The notes beneath the pieces were generated by a model. It saw nothing but the letters and a program-made list of their open reading frames with translations. It was not told the origin of the DNA and did no database searches. Below, piece by piece: positions 52,572 to 62,500 of a stretch of 62,500 nt of DNA (positions within the stretch are counted from its first letter, which is position 1; the number at the start of each line of letters is the position of its first letter). Origin of the DNA: Neocallimastix lanati (nom. inval.) (lineage: Eukaryota; Neocallimastigomycota; Neocallimastigomycetes; Neocallimastigales; Neocallimastigaceae); assembly GCA_016946835.1 (NCBI GenBank), contig JACVTC010000145.1:240001-302500 (forward strand), written 5' to 3'. Position numbers and translations under genes: made by a program.

Positions 52572-53363
52572 ATGACTGGAAGAAGAGGAAGACCACAATT
52601 GACCAACATTGGAGAGTCAAACAACATAAGGAGATTGGTTAACTTCAGTTATACGGAGAACTTCAACAGAGTGACCGACTTAACTACTGAAAACTATAGA
52701 GGATGGAAACGTAATATTATCCATCTTTTAAGTATTAATGACCTATTAATATATGTAACTAAAGAAAAAATAAGAAAATTGAGAAAAAGAGATATCAAGG
52801 AAAATATTGAAAAATATACAGAAGATCAATTTGATGATTCTCTAGTGTACGATTTGAATGTGGAAGAAAATGATATAAACAATGATATAATAGCCCAGTG
52901 GATTATCATGAACAGCTTAAGTGAAGCTACCCAAAAGGTGATGAAAGGAAAAGCGAATACTGCCTATAAAATTTGGAACTTTCTCAAATCCACTTTTACC
53001 AAGAACCAGCAAATAAGGAAAATGGAACTCAAAAAAAAACTAGATGAATTAAAATACGATGAAGAGAAAGACATTAATATATTTATGTCTGAATTACAAA
53101 ATATTATCGACGATCTAGAAAAATTAGATGGTGACATGAATTCCAATACTAAAGTTGGTATTCTAAATAGGACATTACCTGAAAACTTAAGGTACATTAA
53201 CGTTTTTCAATACATAAATAATTGGGAAGAATGTACATCCTATGTCAAGCGTGTAATTCCAGAAATAATAATTTCAAATAATATTGAAACAAATAATATA
53301 AAAATTGATAATACCAAAGGATATTTTCAATTGAAAATGATAACACCAATCATAAAAACATAA
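52572..53363 (+). CDS. Copia gag protein
   Basis: 263 codons from ATG at 52572. Residues about 30-230 look like the copia-type gag domain (LTTENYRGWKRNIIHLLSIN, IIAQWIIMNSLSEATQKVM, AYKIWNFLKSTF, LDELKYDEEKDINIFMSEL). It forms the virus-like particle in this family. The zinc knuckle is not in this frame: it lies in the next one downstream (53417-53458). The two frames overlap between about 53312 and 53363, so either a -1-type frameshift is used or a small indel has occurred. Confidence 0.85.
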   Translation: MTGRRGRPQLTNIGESNNIRRLVNFSYTENFNRVTDLTTENYRGWKRNIIHLLSINDLLIYVTKEKIRKLRKRDIKENIEKYTEDQFDDSLVYDLNVEENDINNDIIAQWIIMNSLSEATQKVMKGKANTAYKIWNFLKSTFTKNQQIRKMELKKKLDELKYDEEKDINIFMSELQNIIDDLEKLDGDMNSNTKVGILNRTLPENLRYINVFQYINNWEECTSYVKRVIPEIIISNNIETNNIKIDNTKGYFQLKMITPIIKT

Positions 53364-56300
53364 AATCAAAAATAAAGAAAAATATACAAAGAACAACAAC
53401 CAGAAGGAATGGAAGATGTAACTACTGCCATAAAAAAGGACATTATTTTTACGAATGTAGAAAAAGGTTATCAGATAAAAAACTAAAGTTCAAAAGAAGA
53501 AGAAATATTAAAAACAACAATCGAAGAAGACAATTTCATGGAAAGAAAAACTATGCAAATTTTGTTCAAAGGGATAATTACAATTCTATATATTCGGATT
53601 TTTTCACTAAAGATTACAACGATAATGAAACTGTGAACATCAATTATATACACAAAGGAAAATCTCAAACATCAGTAAGCAATAAAGAATTAATATTTTG
53701 GATTTTAGACTCTGGTGCTTCAATAAATATCACTAACAGAAAAGATAAATTGATAAATATAAAAACATGCAATGAAAAAATTTATCTTGCGAATAATGAA
53801 ACATTAACTACAAAATACATTGGTACATTCAAAGGGTACATTAATGATCAAGAAATAACCATCAATGACGTATATTATTCACTATTTATTGATAAAAATC
53901 TTCTATCAGTAGGAAAGTTAAATCAACAAAACTACAAAATAGTTTTTAACATTCATCACAATAAACCATGTGCTACCATTTGTGACAATCATCGAAATAA
54001 AATCATAAACGTATTATCATATTCAAATAACACATTTAAACTTTTTATGTCTACACATCCATTACAACTAAAGGATATCGAAAAAATCAACATTAACAAT
54101 GAAATTAATTATACGAATATGAAAATCCAAGATAAACTTAACTTATGGCATAGACGTTTAGCCCACTTTGACATTAGAACGATTAAGTACAAATTATTAA
54201 ACACTAACGTGATATTAAAATGTCCATTATGTATTCAATCCAAAATTAGAAACAAACCTTACCCCAAAGGCAAAAATAAATCACAACACATATTCGAATT
54301 AATTCACATGGACTTAGTGGGACCACTACCAGATTCTATTCATAGTAATAAATATTTCTTTACTATATTAGATGACTTCTCTAGATATGGCTGAGTACTC
54401 TTTCTTAAAGGCAAAAACGATACATATCATGCATTTTACAATTGATTCCGTAATGTAAAAAACAAATACAACACTAGGATTAAGTATATTCGTTCAGACA
54501 ACGGAACTGAATTTGTAAATACAAAATTTAAAGAATTCTGCTCCCAATATGGTATCCAACATCAATTAACTATACCATATAACCCCCAACAAAACGGAAA
54601 AGCAGAACGTTTCAATGGAACTTTAATCAATGCAGCTAAAACACTACTCAATGACGCCAAACTAAGTCATCAATTTTGGGAAGACGCCATTGATACAGCA
54701 AACTATGTTAGAACCGTCTTCCCCACAAAGGAAATTCTAATAAAATTCCATATGAAATATTAAACAAAACTAAAATAGATTACTCTAATATTAGGGTTTT
54801 TGGATGTAAAGTTTTTTTCTTTATTCCGAAAAACTTCAGATCAAAATTTGATAACAATGCTTCACCAGGTATCTTCCTCGGTTATTCAAGTAATCCCACA
54901 GGATACAAAATTCTCGACATTACAAATAACAAAATTGTTCTTTCAAGAAATGTAGAATTCTTCGAATCAAACCCAGGTAATTCTTTCTGCACTCATTGCA
55001 ATAAAGATGTTTCAAATTTTATTCCAAACCATGAAATTAGAAGGAATAATACTAGTACTTATTTCAATAACAACAGTTATAATCCAAACATCATTTCAAA
55101 TAATTATCATAACAACATTGATCTACCAAATCCAATACATATCCATAAACAAAATACTAAAAATAGCAACAAAAATCCAAAAGTAAATAATAATAATAAT
55201 AAAAATAACAATAATAACAATAACATTAATAATAATAACAATAACATTAATAATAATAATAGTAGCAACAACAACAACAATAAAAACAATAACACCAACA
55301 ATGATAATATCAATAGCAATGAAATCGACAATAATAATATCATTAATAATAATACAAACAATAAAAATATTAGTCTCGTCTCAACATCTCATGATCATAT
55401 CGTCATTAACAATGTAATCGAAAATGTAAAAACCAAAAGCAACAACACAACAAGCAACAGTAATAATAAAAGGAAAACAGATAGCATTAACATAAGTAAG
55501 AAAAATAATAAAAAGAAAAAATACAATGAAAAATTAAGAGAACCTTTCAATTTCGATGACATAAAAAATTTACCTGACAAAACAGAATGGTTGGAATCAA
55601 TCAAGGAAGAATTACAAAATATGAAATCATTACAAGTTTTTGAATCAGTCGAAAAAATCCTTGAAGGCGTTAATGTTACTGCTTCTAGGTGGATATTCAA
55701 ATTCAAAAGGAATTCGAGAGGTGAAATTATCAAAAGAAAATCAAGATTAGTAGCTAAAGGATATACACAACAAGAAGGAATTGATTTTCATGAAACCTTC
55801 TCACCTACATTAAAATCAGATTTAATTAGAATTTTCACCGCATTAGCTGTTCAAAACAATTTCCAAATACACCAAATAGATATCAACGCAGCATACCTCA
55901 ACACTCCTTTAAAAGAGGAAATTTATATGAAACCACTAAAAGGACATGAGGATTATAATAAAAAATATTGGAAATTAAGAAAGGCTATTTATGGATTGAA
56001 ACAAAGTGGTAAACAGTGGAACAATGAACTAGACAAATACATCAAGAAGATTGGATATAAGAGAATCATCAGTGAACCATGTCTTTATTCAAAGAGAAAC
56101 AAACACAATAAAATATCCAGTATTTTGGTTATATACGTTGATGATATATTATTAGCTGTGGAAAGAGTAGAAATTGAAAACACAAAAAAATTAATTAAAG
56201 AAAGATTTAAAATTAAAGACACAGGTAAAGTTAATTTCATAATTGGAATAAAATTTATTAAACATAAAAATGGTTATTTTTTAAATCAATCTAGGTATGC

Positions 56301-57081
56301 AGAAGAAATATTAGAAAAATATGGAATGAAGAATTCTGTATCATCAAGAAATACAAAACCAATAATAGACGAAGAGCTAAGAAAGAATAAAATTGACAAA
56401 ACTAAATACAGAAGTGCCATAGGGAATCTATTATACTTAGCTATATCTACAAGAACGGATATCATGTATTCTGTTGGAAAGGCTGCAAGAAGATCAAAGG
56501 ATCCCAATCTCGAAGACTGGGCAAATGTACTGAAAATACTCAGATACCTTAAAGGAACAATACAATATGGTTTAAACTTTACAAAACACCAAGGAATAAA
56601 AGCTTTCGTTGATGCCGATTATGCAGGCGACCTGGAAACAAGAAGATCCACTACAGGTTTTTTGATAACCGTAGGAAACACTCCGACTAGTTGGTGTTCG
56701 AAGCTCCAACATTGTGTCTTTACATCTACAGCAGAGTCTGAATACTACATCCTTAGTGAATGCAGCAAACATTGCATCTGGTATCTAAATCTACTGAATG
56801 AATTTGGATTAAATATGAAAAATATTGAGATCAATATTGACAATAAAGCAGCTATATTCAACGCTAAAAATCAATCAATTAATCCAAAAACTAAACATAT
56901 GGATATAAGAGTTCACTATATTAGAGAATTAATAAGAAATAATAAAATTAAATTAAAGTACATAAAGTCACAATACAATTTAGCTGATGGATTCACTAAA
57001 TACTTGAATAATGTCCAAATGGATAACTTTAGGAATTCTATATTGACAAACATTGATGATTTAAATGATATACAAGGATAA
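53312..57081 (+). pseudogene. Copia pol: zinc knuckle, protease, integrase, RT, RNase H
   Basis: Frame 1 (53312-54394 and on): CCHC knuckle CNYCHKKGHYFYEC (53417-53458), protease WILDSGASINIT (about 53700), GAG-pre-integrase (LWHRRLAHFD, CPLCIQSKIR) and integrase ([27 protein letters not shown]). Two TGA codons replace conserved Trp (54392, 54443), and a one-base loss near 54736 shifts the frame. Then 54740-57081 is open: FGCKVFFF, an Asn-rich linker with NNNNN tracts, RT (RWIFKFKRN, KSRLVAKGYTQQEGIDF, DINAAYLNTPL, YGLKQSGKQWN, YVDDILLA at 56134), and RNase H (FVDADYAGD, TSTAESEYY, IDNKAAI, ADGFTKYL). The RT/RNase H half looks functional. Confidence 0.92.
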
Positions 57082-57130
57082 ATAATATATTGATAAGTAT
57101 AATATTCAACAATATTATACTTAGGAGGAA

Positions 57131-57377
57131 TGTCAGAAATAAAAAACTATTGAAATAATTATATTAATTCTTTGTATTATAAATTTTATATATAGCCAAT
57201 AATCTACTATGAATAAATATTAAAAAATATAATTTGTATAAATAATTACATTTTTGTAATTTATTTTTTTATAACTTTTTTATCTTCTTCATAAAATAAT
57301 AATAAAGTATATAATCAAAACATACTAATTCACTAATTCATCCCGTTAATATTTTTCGTGTCTTTTTGGATTTAAAA
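57131..57377 (+). repeat. 3' LTR of plus-strand copia
   Basis: Preceded by TTAGGAGGAA (polypurine tract). It differs from the 5' LTR at about six positions, including AATTAAAT versus AATTTTAT and CATCTCG versus CATCCCG. Confidence 0.9.
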
Positions 57378-57382
57378 ATTAT

Positions 57383-57850
57383 TTATTATAATAAAATATT
57401 TAAAGACTTTATTTCAAAAATGAAATTTATTATTTATTTAATTATTTATTTAATTATTTATTTGTAAAAAAAAAATAATGGGGCAATTAATTAAAAATTT
57501 TTTAAGCCTCATTGAGAAACGCACAATTGCGAAACAATACACATTCTCTAAATATGAATATAATGAGGGTGGTGCGTTTTGGAATGTGACTTTAAATATT
57601 TTTACATAAATTTTCAATTCTGAATGTGGCTTATATTATATTTTATAAATTTTTAAATATGAATAAAATATATAAAACATTAAAATAAAATGGCACATAT
57701 AATTTCTTAGTAAAAATAATTATTAAAAATATTTAAATTGTGATATATTTCAAAAGAATTGATGATTTACAAATATATTTAATTTGCCATATTCTGAAAA
57801 TTTTTATTTATTTATTAATTTATTCATTTATTTATTTAATAATTTTATAT
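57383..57850. other. Region between copia and MULE right end
   Basis: AT-rich, with a GC-richer patch at 57478-57630 that contains AAACGCACAATTGCGAAA, closely similar to the 15-bp repeats beside the MITE at 10158-10204, and GGTGGTGCGTTTTGGAATGTG. These look like ends of further inverted-repeat transposons. No ORF. Confidence 0.5.
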
Positions 57851-58032
57851 ACTTTTATTATTATATTCTTTATTTTTTTATCTATTTATTTATTAATTTA
57901 TACATTTATTTATTTTAAATATAATTGTATTATAATTTTTTATGGCGTTATTAAAAAATTTTACAAGCCATTAAAAATAAATGGCGTATTGAAAATTTGT
58001 ATTTTAAAAATTGGCGAAATGAACCGCATTCA
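57851..58032. repeat. MULE right end
   Basis: Near-identical to 47833-48012, ending ATTGGCGAAATGAACCGCATTC. It carries the GCCATTAAAAATAAATGGC palindrome. Confidence 0.7.
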
Positions 58033-58155
58033 TAAATAAATAATTATAAAATAAATAATAAATAAATAAATCATTAATAAAATAAATAATTATAAAATAA
58101 ATCATAAATAAATAAATCATTAATAAATAAATGACTAAATAAATAAATAAATAAG

Positions 58156-58186
<31 letters not shown>

Positions 58187-58264
58187 ATTCATTTGAAGTA
58201 AAACGAAAACTTTAATATTTTTAATTTTTGGAAGTTGCTTAATACATATTCTTAAATAATTAAC

Positions 58265-58295
<31 letters not shown>

Positions 58296-58770
58296 TAATT
58301 AATTTAATTTTATCCTAATAATTTAGAATAAGGATAAAATTATAATAAATAAAATTATACTTAATAATTTATAAATAGTATTTCTTCTTCCTGTAACGAG
58401 GTAAACTTTAATTTTTGATGTAAATAAATAAATACATAATAAATAAAAATAATAATAATAAAAAAAAAAAAAAAAAGAAAAGAAAAATTATAAAACTATT
58501 TTTTAATAATAACAATAATAATAATTAAAATTTAACTAAAATTTTATTAAATTATTTGAAAAATTTGAAAATGTATATATATTATATATATTATATATAT
58601 AATTTTTATACTTTTCGTAAAGACTTAAAATCTATTACTTTTTTCTATGATTCTTAAGAATCGTTATATTAACTTTTTATTATAAATTATTTTTTTTTTA
58701 CTTCATGATTTTTTATTCAATTTCGTTATTCATAGCTATATTTTAATTATTGATAATTATACAATTTTTC

Positions 58771-58810
<40 letters not shown>

Positions 58811-59170
58811 TTATTAATATTTATATTATTTATTGCTAACTTTACATTATATATTATATCTTTATAATCATATGTAGTTACATATAATTATTATATACTA
58901 TTATTATTAATGATTATTATTTATTATTTATTAATAATTATAGTTTTTATCTATTATAATTTAATTATTTAATTATTATTATTTAATTATTTATTTATTT
59001 ATTTATTATTTAATAACATTTATACATTAAGTATTATTTATTATAATATTATTTTATTATGTATTATTTTATTTAGTATTATTTATTATTTATTTATTTT
59101 ATTATAATTATTTTAAATTTATCATCTATTTGTAAATCGAAAAGTTTGTTATATAAAAATTTAAATTTAA

Positions 59171-59201
<31 letters not shown>

Positions 59202-59309
59202 CTCATAACGCCTTTAAAATTATTAAAATTTTTATTCTAAAAGTAAATAAATATAATAATTATTAAAGTATTTAATAATTTAAATATTTTTAATGGTAAT
59301 AAGATTTTC

Positions 59310-59340
<31 letters not shown>

Positions 59341-59480
59341 TTGAAAAAAAAAATTAAATACATTAATCGAATTTTTAATTAAATTTATTTAATCATAAAA
59401 CTTTTTTTTTTTTTTTTTAAACAAAAGTTTATTTTCAAACTGCTGTTATTTAATTTAAATATAACAAATAAAAAAACATT

Positions 59481-59531
<51 letters not shown>

Positions 59532-60106
59532 AAATATATTTTTAATTAAAATGAAATAATAATAATAAAAATATATTTATATATATTTCATTTTTTTATT
59601 ATATGTTTTATTATTATTATTATTATTATTATTTTTAATTCTAAACAGTTATTTTTTTTTTTTATTTTTTATTTTTTTTTTTTTTTTTCGATAGTTCATT
59701 TAATACTTTAGAAAATAATATATATATATATATATTTTCTTTATTTTAGATAGATAAAAAAAAAACTTATTTTTTCGAACAATATTGTTGTTTTAGTAAA
59801 TAAAAGAACTTAAAAATCATAAAAAAAAAAAAAAAAGACCTTCAATAATTTTAATATATTTCATAATAGTAGTAACAATAATAAAAATAATCAATAATTT
59901 ATAATACAAGAAGGATAATAAATTAATTTCAGCTCTATTAAATTAATAATAAAAAATCGAAAAATTTCAATAAAAAAGTTTATATATTATTTCATCTTTC
60001 CCATTTTTTTTTATATTTAATAATAATAATAATAAAAATATTATCATTATCGTTATTATTAGTATAATTATTATTATTCTGTCTGCTCTAAATCATTAAA
60101 AAAAAT
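58033..60106. other. AT-rich intergenic stretch
   Basis: (AAAT)n repeats to 58190, (TTA)n at 58270-58295 and 58777-58810, poly-A/T runs (59170-59200, 59315-59340, 59487-59526). No gene is visible. The final ~150 bp should include the promoter of the RSPH14-like gene. Confidence 0.65.
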
Positions 60107-60565
60107 ATGATATCATCATCATCATCTTTATCGTTTAATCAATCAAATGAAAAAAAGGAAGCCTTATTAAAAAGTATTTATTCATCAAGCACCCCAATAG
60201 AATTAATTCCACTAAATAATCAAACTGCGTATGGATATAGAGCAATTCCAAAATTAGTAATTTCATAAATTAAATAATATTTATTTAATATAATTTCAAA
60301 AGGAAAGATACTAATTGAAAAAAAAAAAAAAATGAATATTATATATTTCAATTTTTTTTTTTTTTTTTTTTGTTCTATTCTATATGTCATAAAAATATTG
60401 ATAATAACAATGAATTACATTATCAATAGTGTTATGAATTGACTTCTACGGATGGAGAAAAAAGAGTAAAGTCTTTAGCACTTCTAGCTTCGGTGCTTCA
60501 TAAACCAGAAATTGCTGCACAAGGATTTTCATTTAGTAATTAGTATATAATTTTTTTCTCTAAAT

Positions 60566-60601
<36 letters not shown>

Positions 60602-61865
60602 TTATATATATTAATTTTATGTTAATATATATATTTTAATTAATTTTTATTTATTATATACATATTCTTTTGTTATAATTATATATATCTTTATATAAAT
60701 ATATAAAGATATCATAGAAATTTTATTATTAATAATAAAAGATGATTCACTTATTGAAAAACAATTGGCAACAAAATGTCTTTATATTTTAACTTCAACA
60801 TTCATTGGTTCACACTCATTGGTAACAGAAAACACATTTTTAATATTAAAAGAAGAATTAAATGTTAACGATGTTGATACTCGAAAGAATCTGTATAATG
60901 CATTTAATAGAATATGCCAAAGAGATATTGATGGTATTAATTTTTAAATTTAATTCGTAGTTAGATGATATTAAAATATTATTATTAATTAAAATAAAAT
61001 AAAATAAAATAAAACAACAACAACAACAACAGATACAAAAAATCAAGAAAAATTAATTTTTTTTTTTTTTTTTTTTTAATTTTATGATATTTAAATAATA
61101 TTAACAATAAATACTATGACAATGCTAATAATAATAACAATGATAATAACAACAACAATAATAATAAATACTATGACAATATTAATAATAATAATAATAA
61201 ATACTATGACAATACTAATACTAATAATAATGATAATAATGATAAAAAAAAATTATTAATTATATTTGGATGGATTAAAGCGGTCAATCTAATTTTTGAA
61301 ACAAAATTATATCGAACATTTTTAGTGAAATTAAATTTAGAAACATACGAATTACAAAGTGTGATTTTAGATATATTATATCATTGTCTTTTGAGAGGTC
61401 GACCTCCTTTCGTACCGGATAAAGCTTTATTTTATAATTCATTAGAAAAATTTTCAGAATTTCTGGAACCTCATATACCTGCTCAGATAAAAGTTTTAGC
61501 TGAAAAATGTATTATGGTTCTATGGTAAAATATATAGATATATTTAATGACATTTATTAATAATTATATTAATTTAATATGATATATATATATATATTAT
61601 TTTACTATTATATATTAAAAAAAATAATATATTTAAATTATTTTATATATTTTATTTAATAAAAAAAAAAAAAAAAAAAAAAATACAAATAAAAATAAAA
61701 ATTACCTTTATTAAATAATTAAAATATGTACAACTGTTACGCTATAGTCATTACAGTACTGCTAAGATACGTGCCTATGAAATCAATTTAATTCCTAAAT
61801 TGGTTAAATTATTAGCACATAGAAAAAGAGAAGTCAGAGCTCATTCAGCAGGAGCTTTAATGAAG

Positions 61866-61916
<51 letters not shown>

Positions 61917-62498
61917 CAATATTAAATCGAATCTTTAATTATTTAATATATTTATAATAATAATATAAATTATTGGTAAATTTTATCATTAAATAATTAA
62001 TATTATTTACAGTATAAGTATTGATAATGATGCAAAAAAATCAATAAGTAAAACAAATGCAGTTACTTATTTATTGAAGATGTTAAAAGATGAACATCAA
62101 GATTCTGTTTTATATAGTTTAAAGGTTAGTATTATTTATATGTATTTATCATTAAATATTTTTAATATTCAATTAAACATTTGAAATTATTATTTTTTAG
62201 GCATTAACATCGCTTTCAGAAGATTATCCAATAAGATATCAGTTGGGAAGCAAATTAAACGAAGTAATTATAATTTTGATAATTTTAATTAAAAATTAAA
62301 GTCTATTTAATAAATTCTATTTATATATAATATTACATTAATATATATATATATATTTATTAAACATATAATATTTTATTCTATATGTTTATTTATTTTT
62401 TATACGTACAAAAGTTTGAAGTTTTACTTAATCATCCGAATACTAATATTTCTAATGCTGCAAAAATAGCAATTGAAACAATTAAATGGAGGCCTTAA
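60107..62498 (+). CDS. RSPH14-like armadillo-repeat protein (flagellar radial spoke), eight exons
   Basis: Exons by reading: 60107-60256, 60430-60535, 60709-60933, 61281-61524, 61748-61864, 62013-62124, 62201-62263, 62415-62498; all phases agree and give 366 residues. The N-terminus is Ser-rich. AYGYRAIPKL (about 41-50) matches the conserved start of radial spoke head 14 (RTDR1) proteins. Armadillo/HEAT-like helices follow (RVKSLALLASVLHKPEIAAQ, QLATKCLYIL, LIPKLVKLLAHRKREVRAHS, AVTYLLKMLKDE, LKALTSLSEDYP), ending AKIAIETIKWRP as in the family. Length is close to animal RSPH14 (about 350). It is a component of axonemal radial spokes (family knowledge), so it should be used in zoospores. Exon 5 has an alternative acceptor nine bases downstream. 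The fit over the whole length makes the call fairly secure. Confidence 0.85.
60934..61280 (+). repeat. Intron 3 of the RSPH14-like gene, with repeats
   Basis: 347-bp intron. It contains a 21-nt poly-T and three copies of AATAAATACTATGACAAT (61107, 61165, 61197). A long Asn/Lys frame runs into the next exon in phase, so intron retention would add an Asn-rich insert only after an upstream TGA. Confidence 0.6.
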
Positions 62499-62500
62499 TA

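Larger units (their letters stand above)
51009..57377 (+). mobile_element. Ty1/copia LTR retrotransposon, nearly complete
   Basis: Two ~246-bp LTRs with about six differences (51009-51254, 57131-57377), candidate 5-bp target duplication ATTAT (51004-51008, 57378-57382), PBS, gag, zinc knuckle, protease, integrase, RT, RNase H and a polypurine tract (TTAGGAGGAA, 57121-57130) in copia order. It is disabled by a gag/pol frame change, two TGA codons and one single-base shift in integrase. It is the youngest element in the cluster by LTR similarity. Confidence 0.93.
48062..58032 (+). mobile_element. Decayed Mutator-like element (MULE) with copia inserted
   Basis: The left end GGGGAGAGCGCGTCTCGAAA and the right end (reverse complement GAATGCGGTTCATTTCGCCA) are loosely related inverted ends, like those of the MITE at 34569. 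Inside are FLYWCH and MULE-transposase coding remnants on the plus strand and an inserted copia element (51009-57377). No certain target duplication is seen. That both ends belong to the same element is inference. Confidence 0.5.

Noticed and set aside
54392-54445. TGA reassigned to tryptophan
   Set aside because: The intact genes here use TGG for Trp and several exons meet TGA in wrong frames only; the two TGA codons are confined to a decaying transposon.
55107-55361. Minus-strand poly-leucine frame
   Set aside because: It is the antisense of the Asn-rich linker (AAT/AAC codons) of the copia polyprotein.
61100-61280. Asn/Lys-rich exon before the fourth RSPH14-like exon
   Set aside because: An in-frame TGA precedes it, no AG acceptor lies within it, and skipping to the AG at 61279 restores the conserved protein.

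Overview
The window is eukaryotic and extremely AT-rich, with long homopolymers and AT microsatellites between genes and short GT-AG introns inside them. It carries a secreted CBM1-CE4 enzyme, a radial-spoke protein (so a flagellated stage), a bacterial-type AAA-ATPase/PD-(D/E)xK protein and FLYWCH/Mutator-like elements. Together these point to an anaerobic gut fungus (Neocallimastigomycota). That assignment is inference from gene content and base composition. Standard genetic code fits all intact genes.

Layout. 1-330: first two exons of a Ras-family GTPase (minus). 330-13470: almost gene-free AT sequence with minisatellites, one possible orphan terminal exon (about 8640-8710), and an unexplained GC-richer island (9537-9790 plus 10200-10420) split by a small inverted-repeat element. 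13475-17709: complete eight-exon MINDY-4-type deubiquitinase. 17860-32510: head-to-tail segmental duplication carrying two near-identical two-exon CBM1-CE4 deacetylase genes. The second unit holds a tRNA-derived SINE (with 15-bp target duplications) and a decayed APE-type LINE. 32510-34560: AT repeats.

34560-58035: a nested transposon cluster. It holds a Mutator-like MITE, LTR fragments, two FLYWCH/MULE remnants, a decayed Ty1/copia element on the minus strand whose RT is split exactly beside the YVDD codons by a small non-autonomous LTR element, and a nearly complete plus-strand copia element inserted in a MULE. In the middle sits one intact 636-codon ORF, an AAA-ATPase-like/PD-(D/E)xK nuclease, immediately downstream of and co-oriented with a copia LTR. 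60107-62498: complete eight-exon RSPH14-like armadillo protein of the flagellar radial spoke.

The housekeeping genes (Ras, MINDY-4, RSPH14) flank an accessory core. In that core the deacetylase pair probably acts outside the cell on chitin or plant polysaccharide, and the AAA/PD-(D/E)xK gene is the best candidate for an uncharacterised system. Exon coordinates were deduced by eye from splice signals, reading-frame continuity and family knowledge; no search was run.
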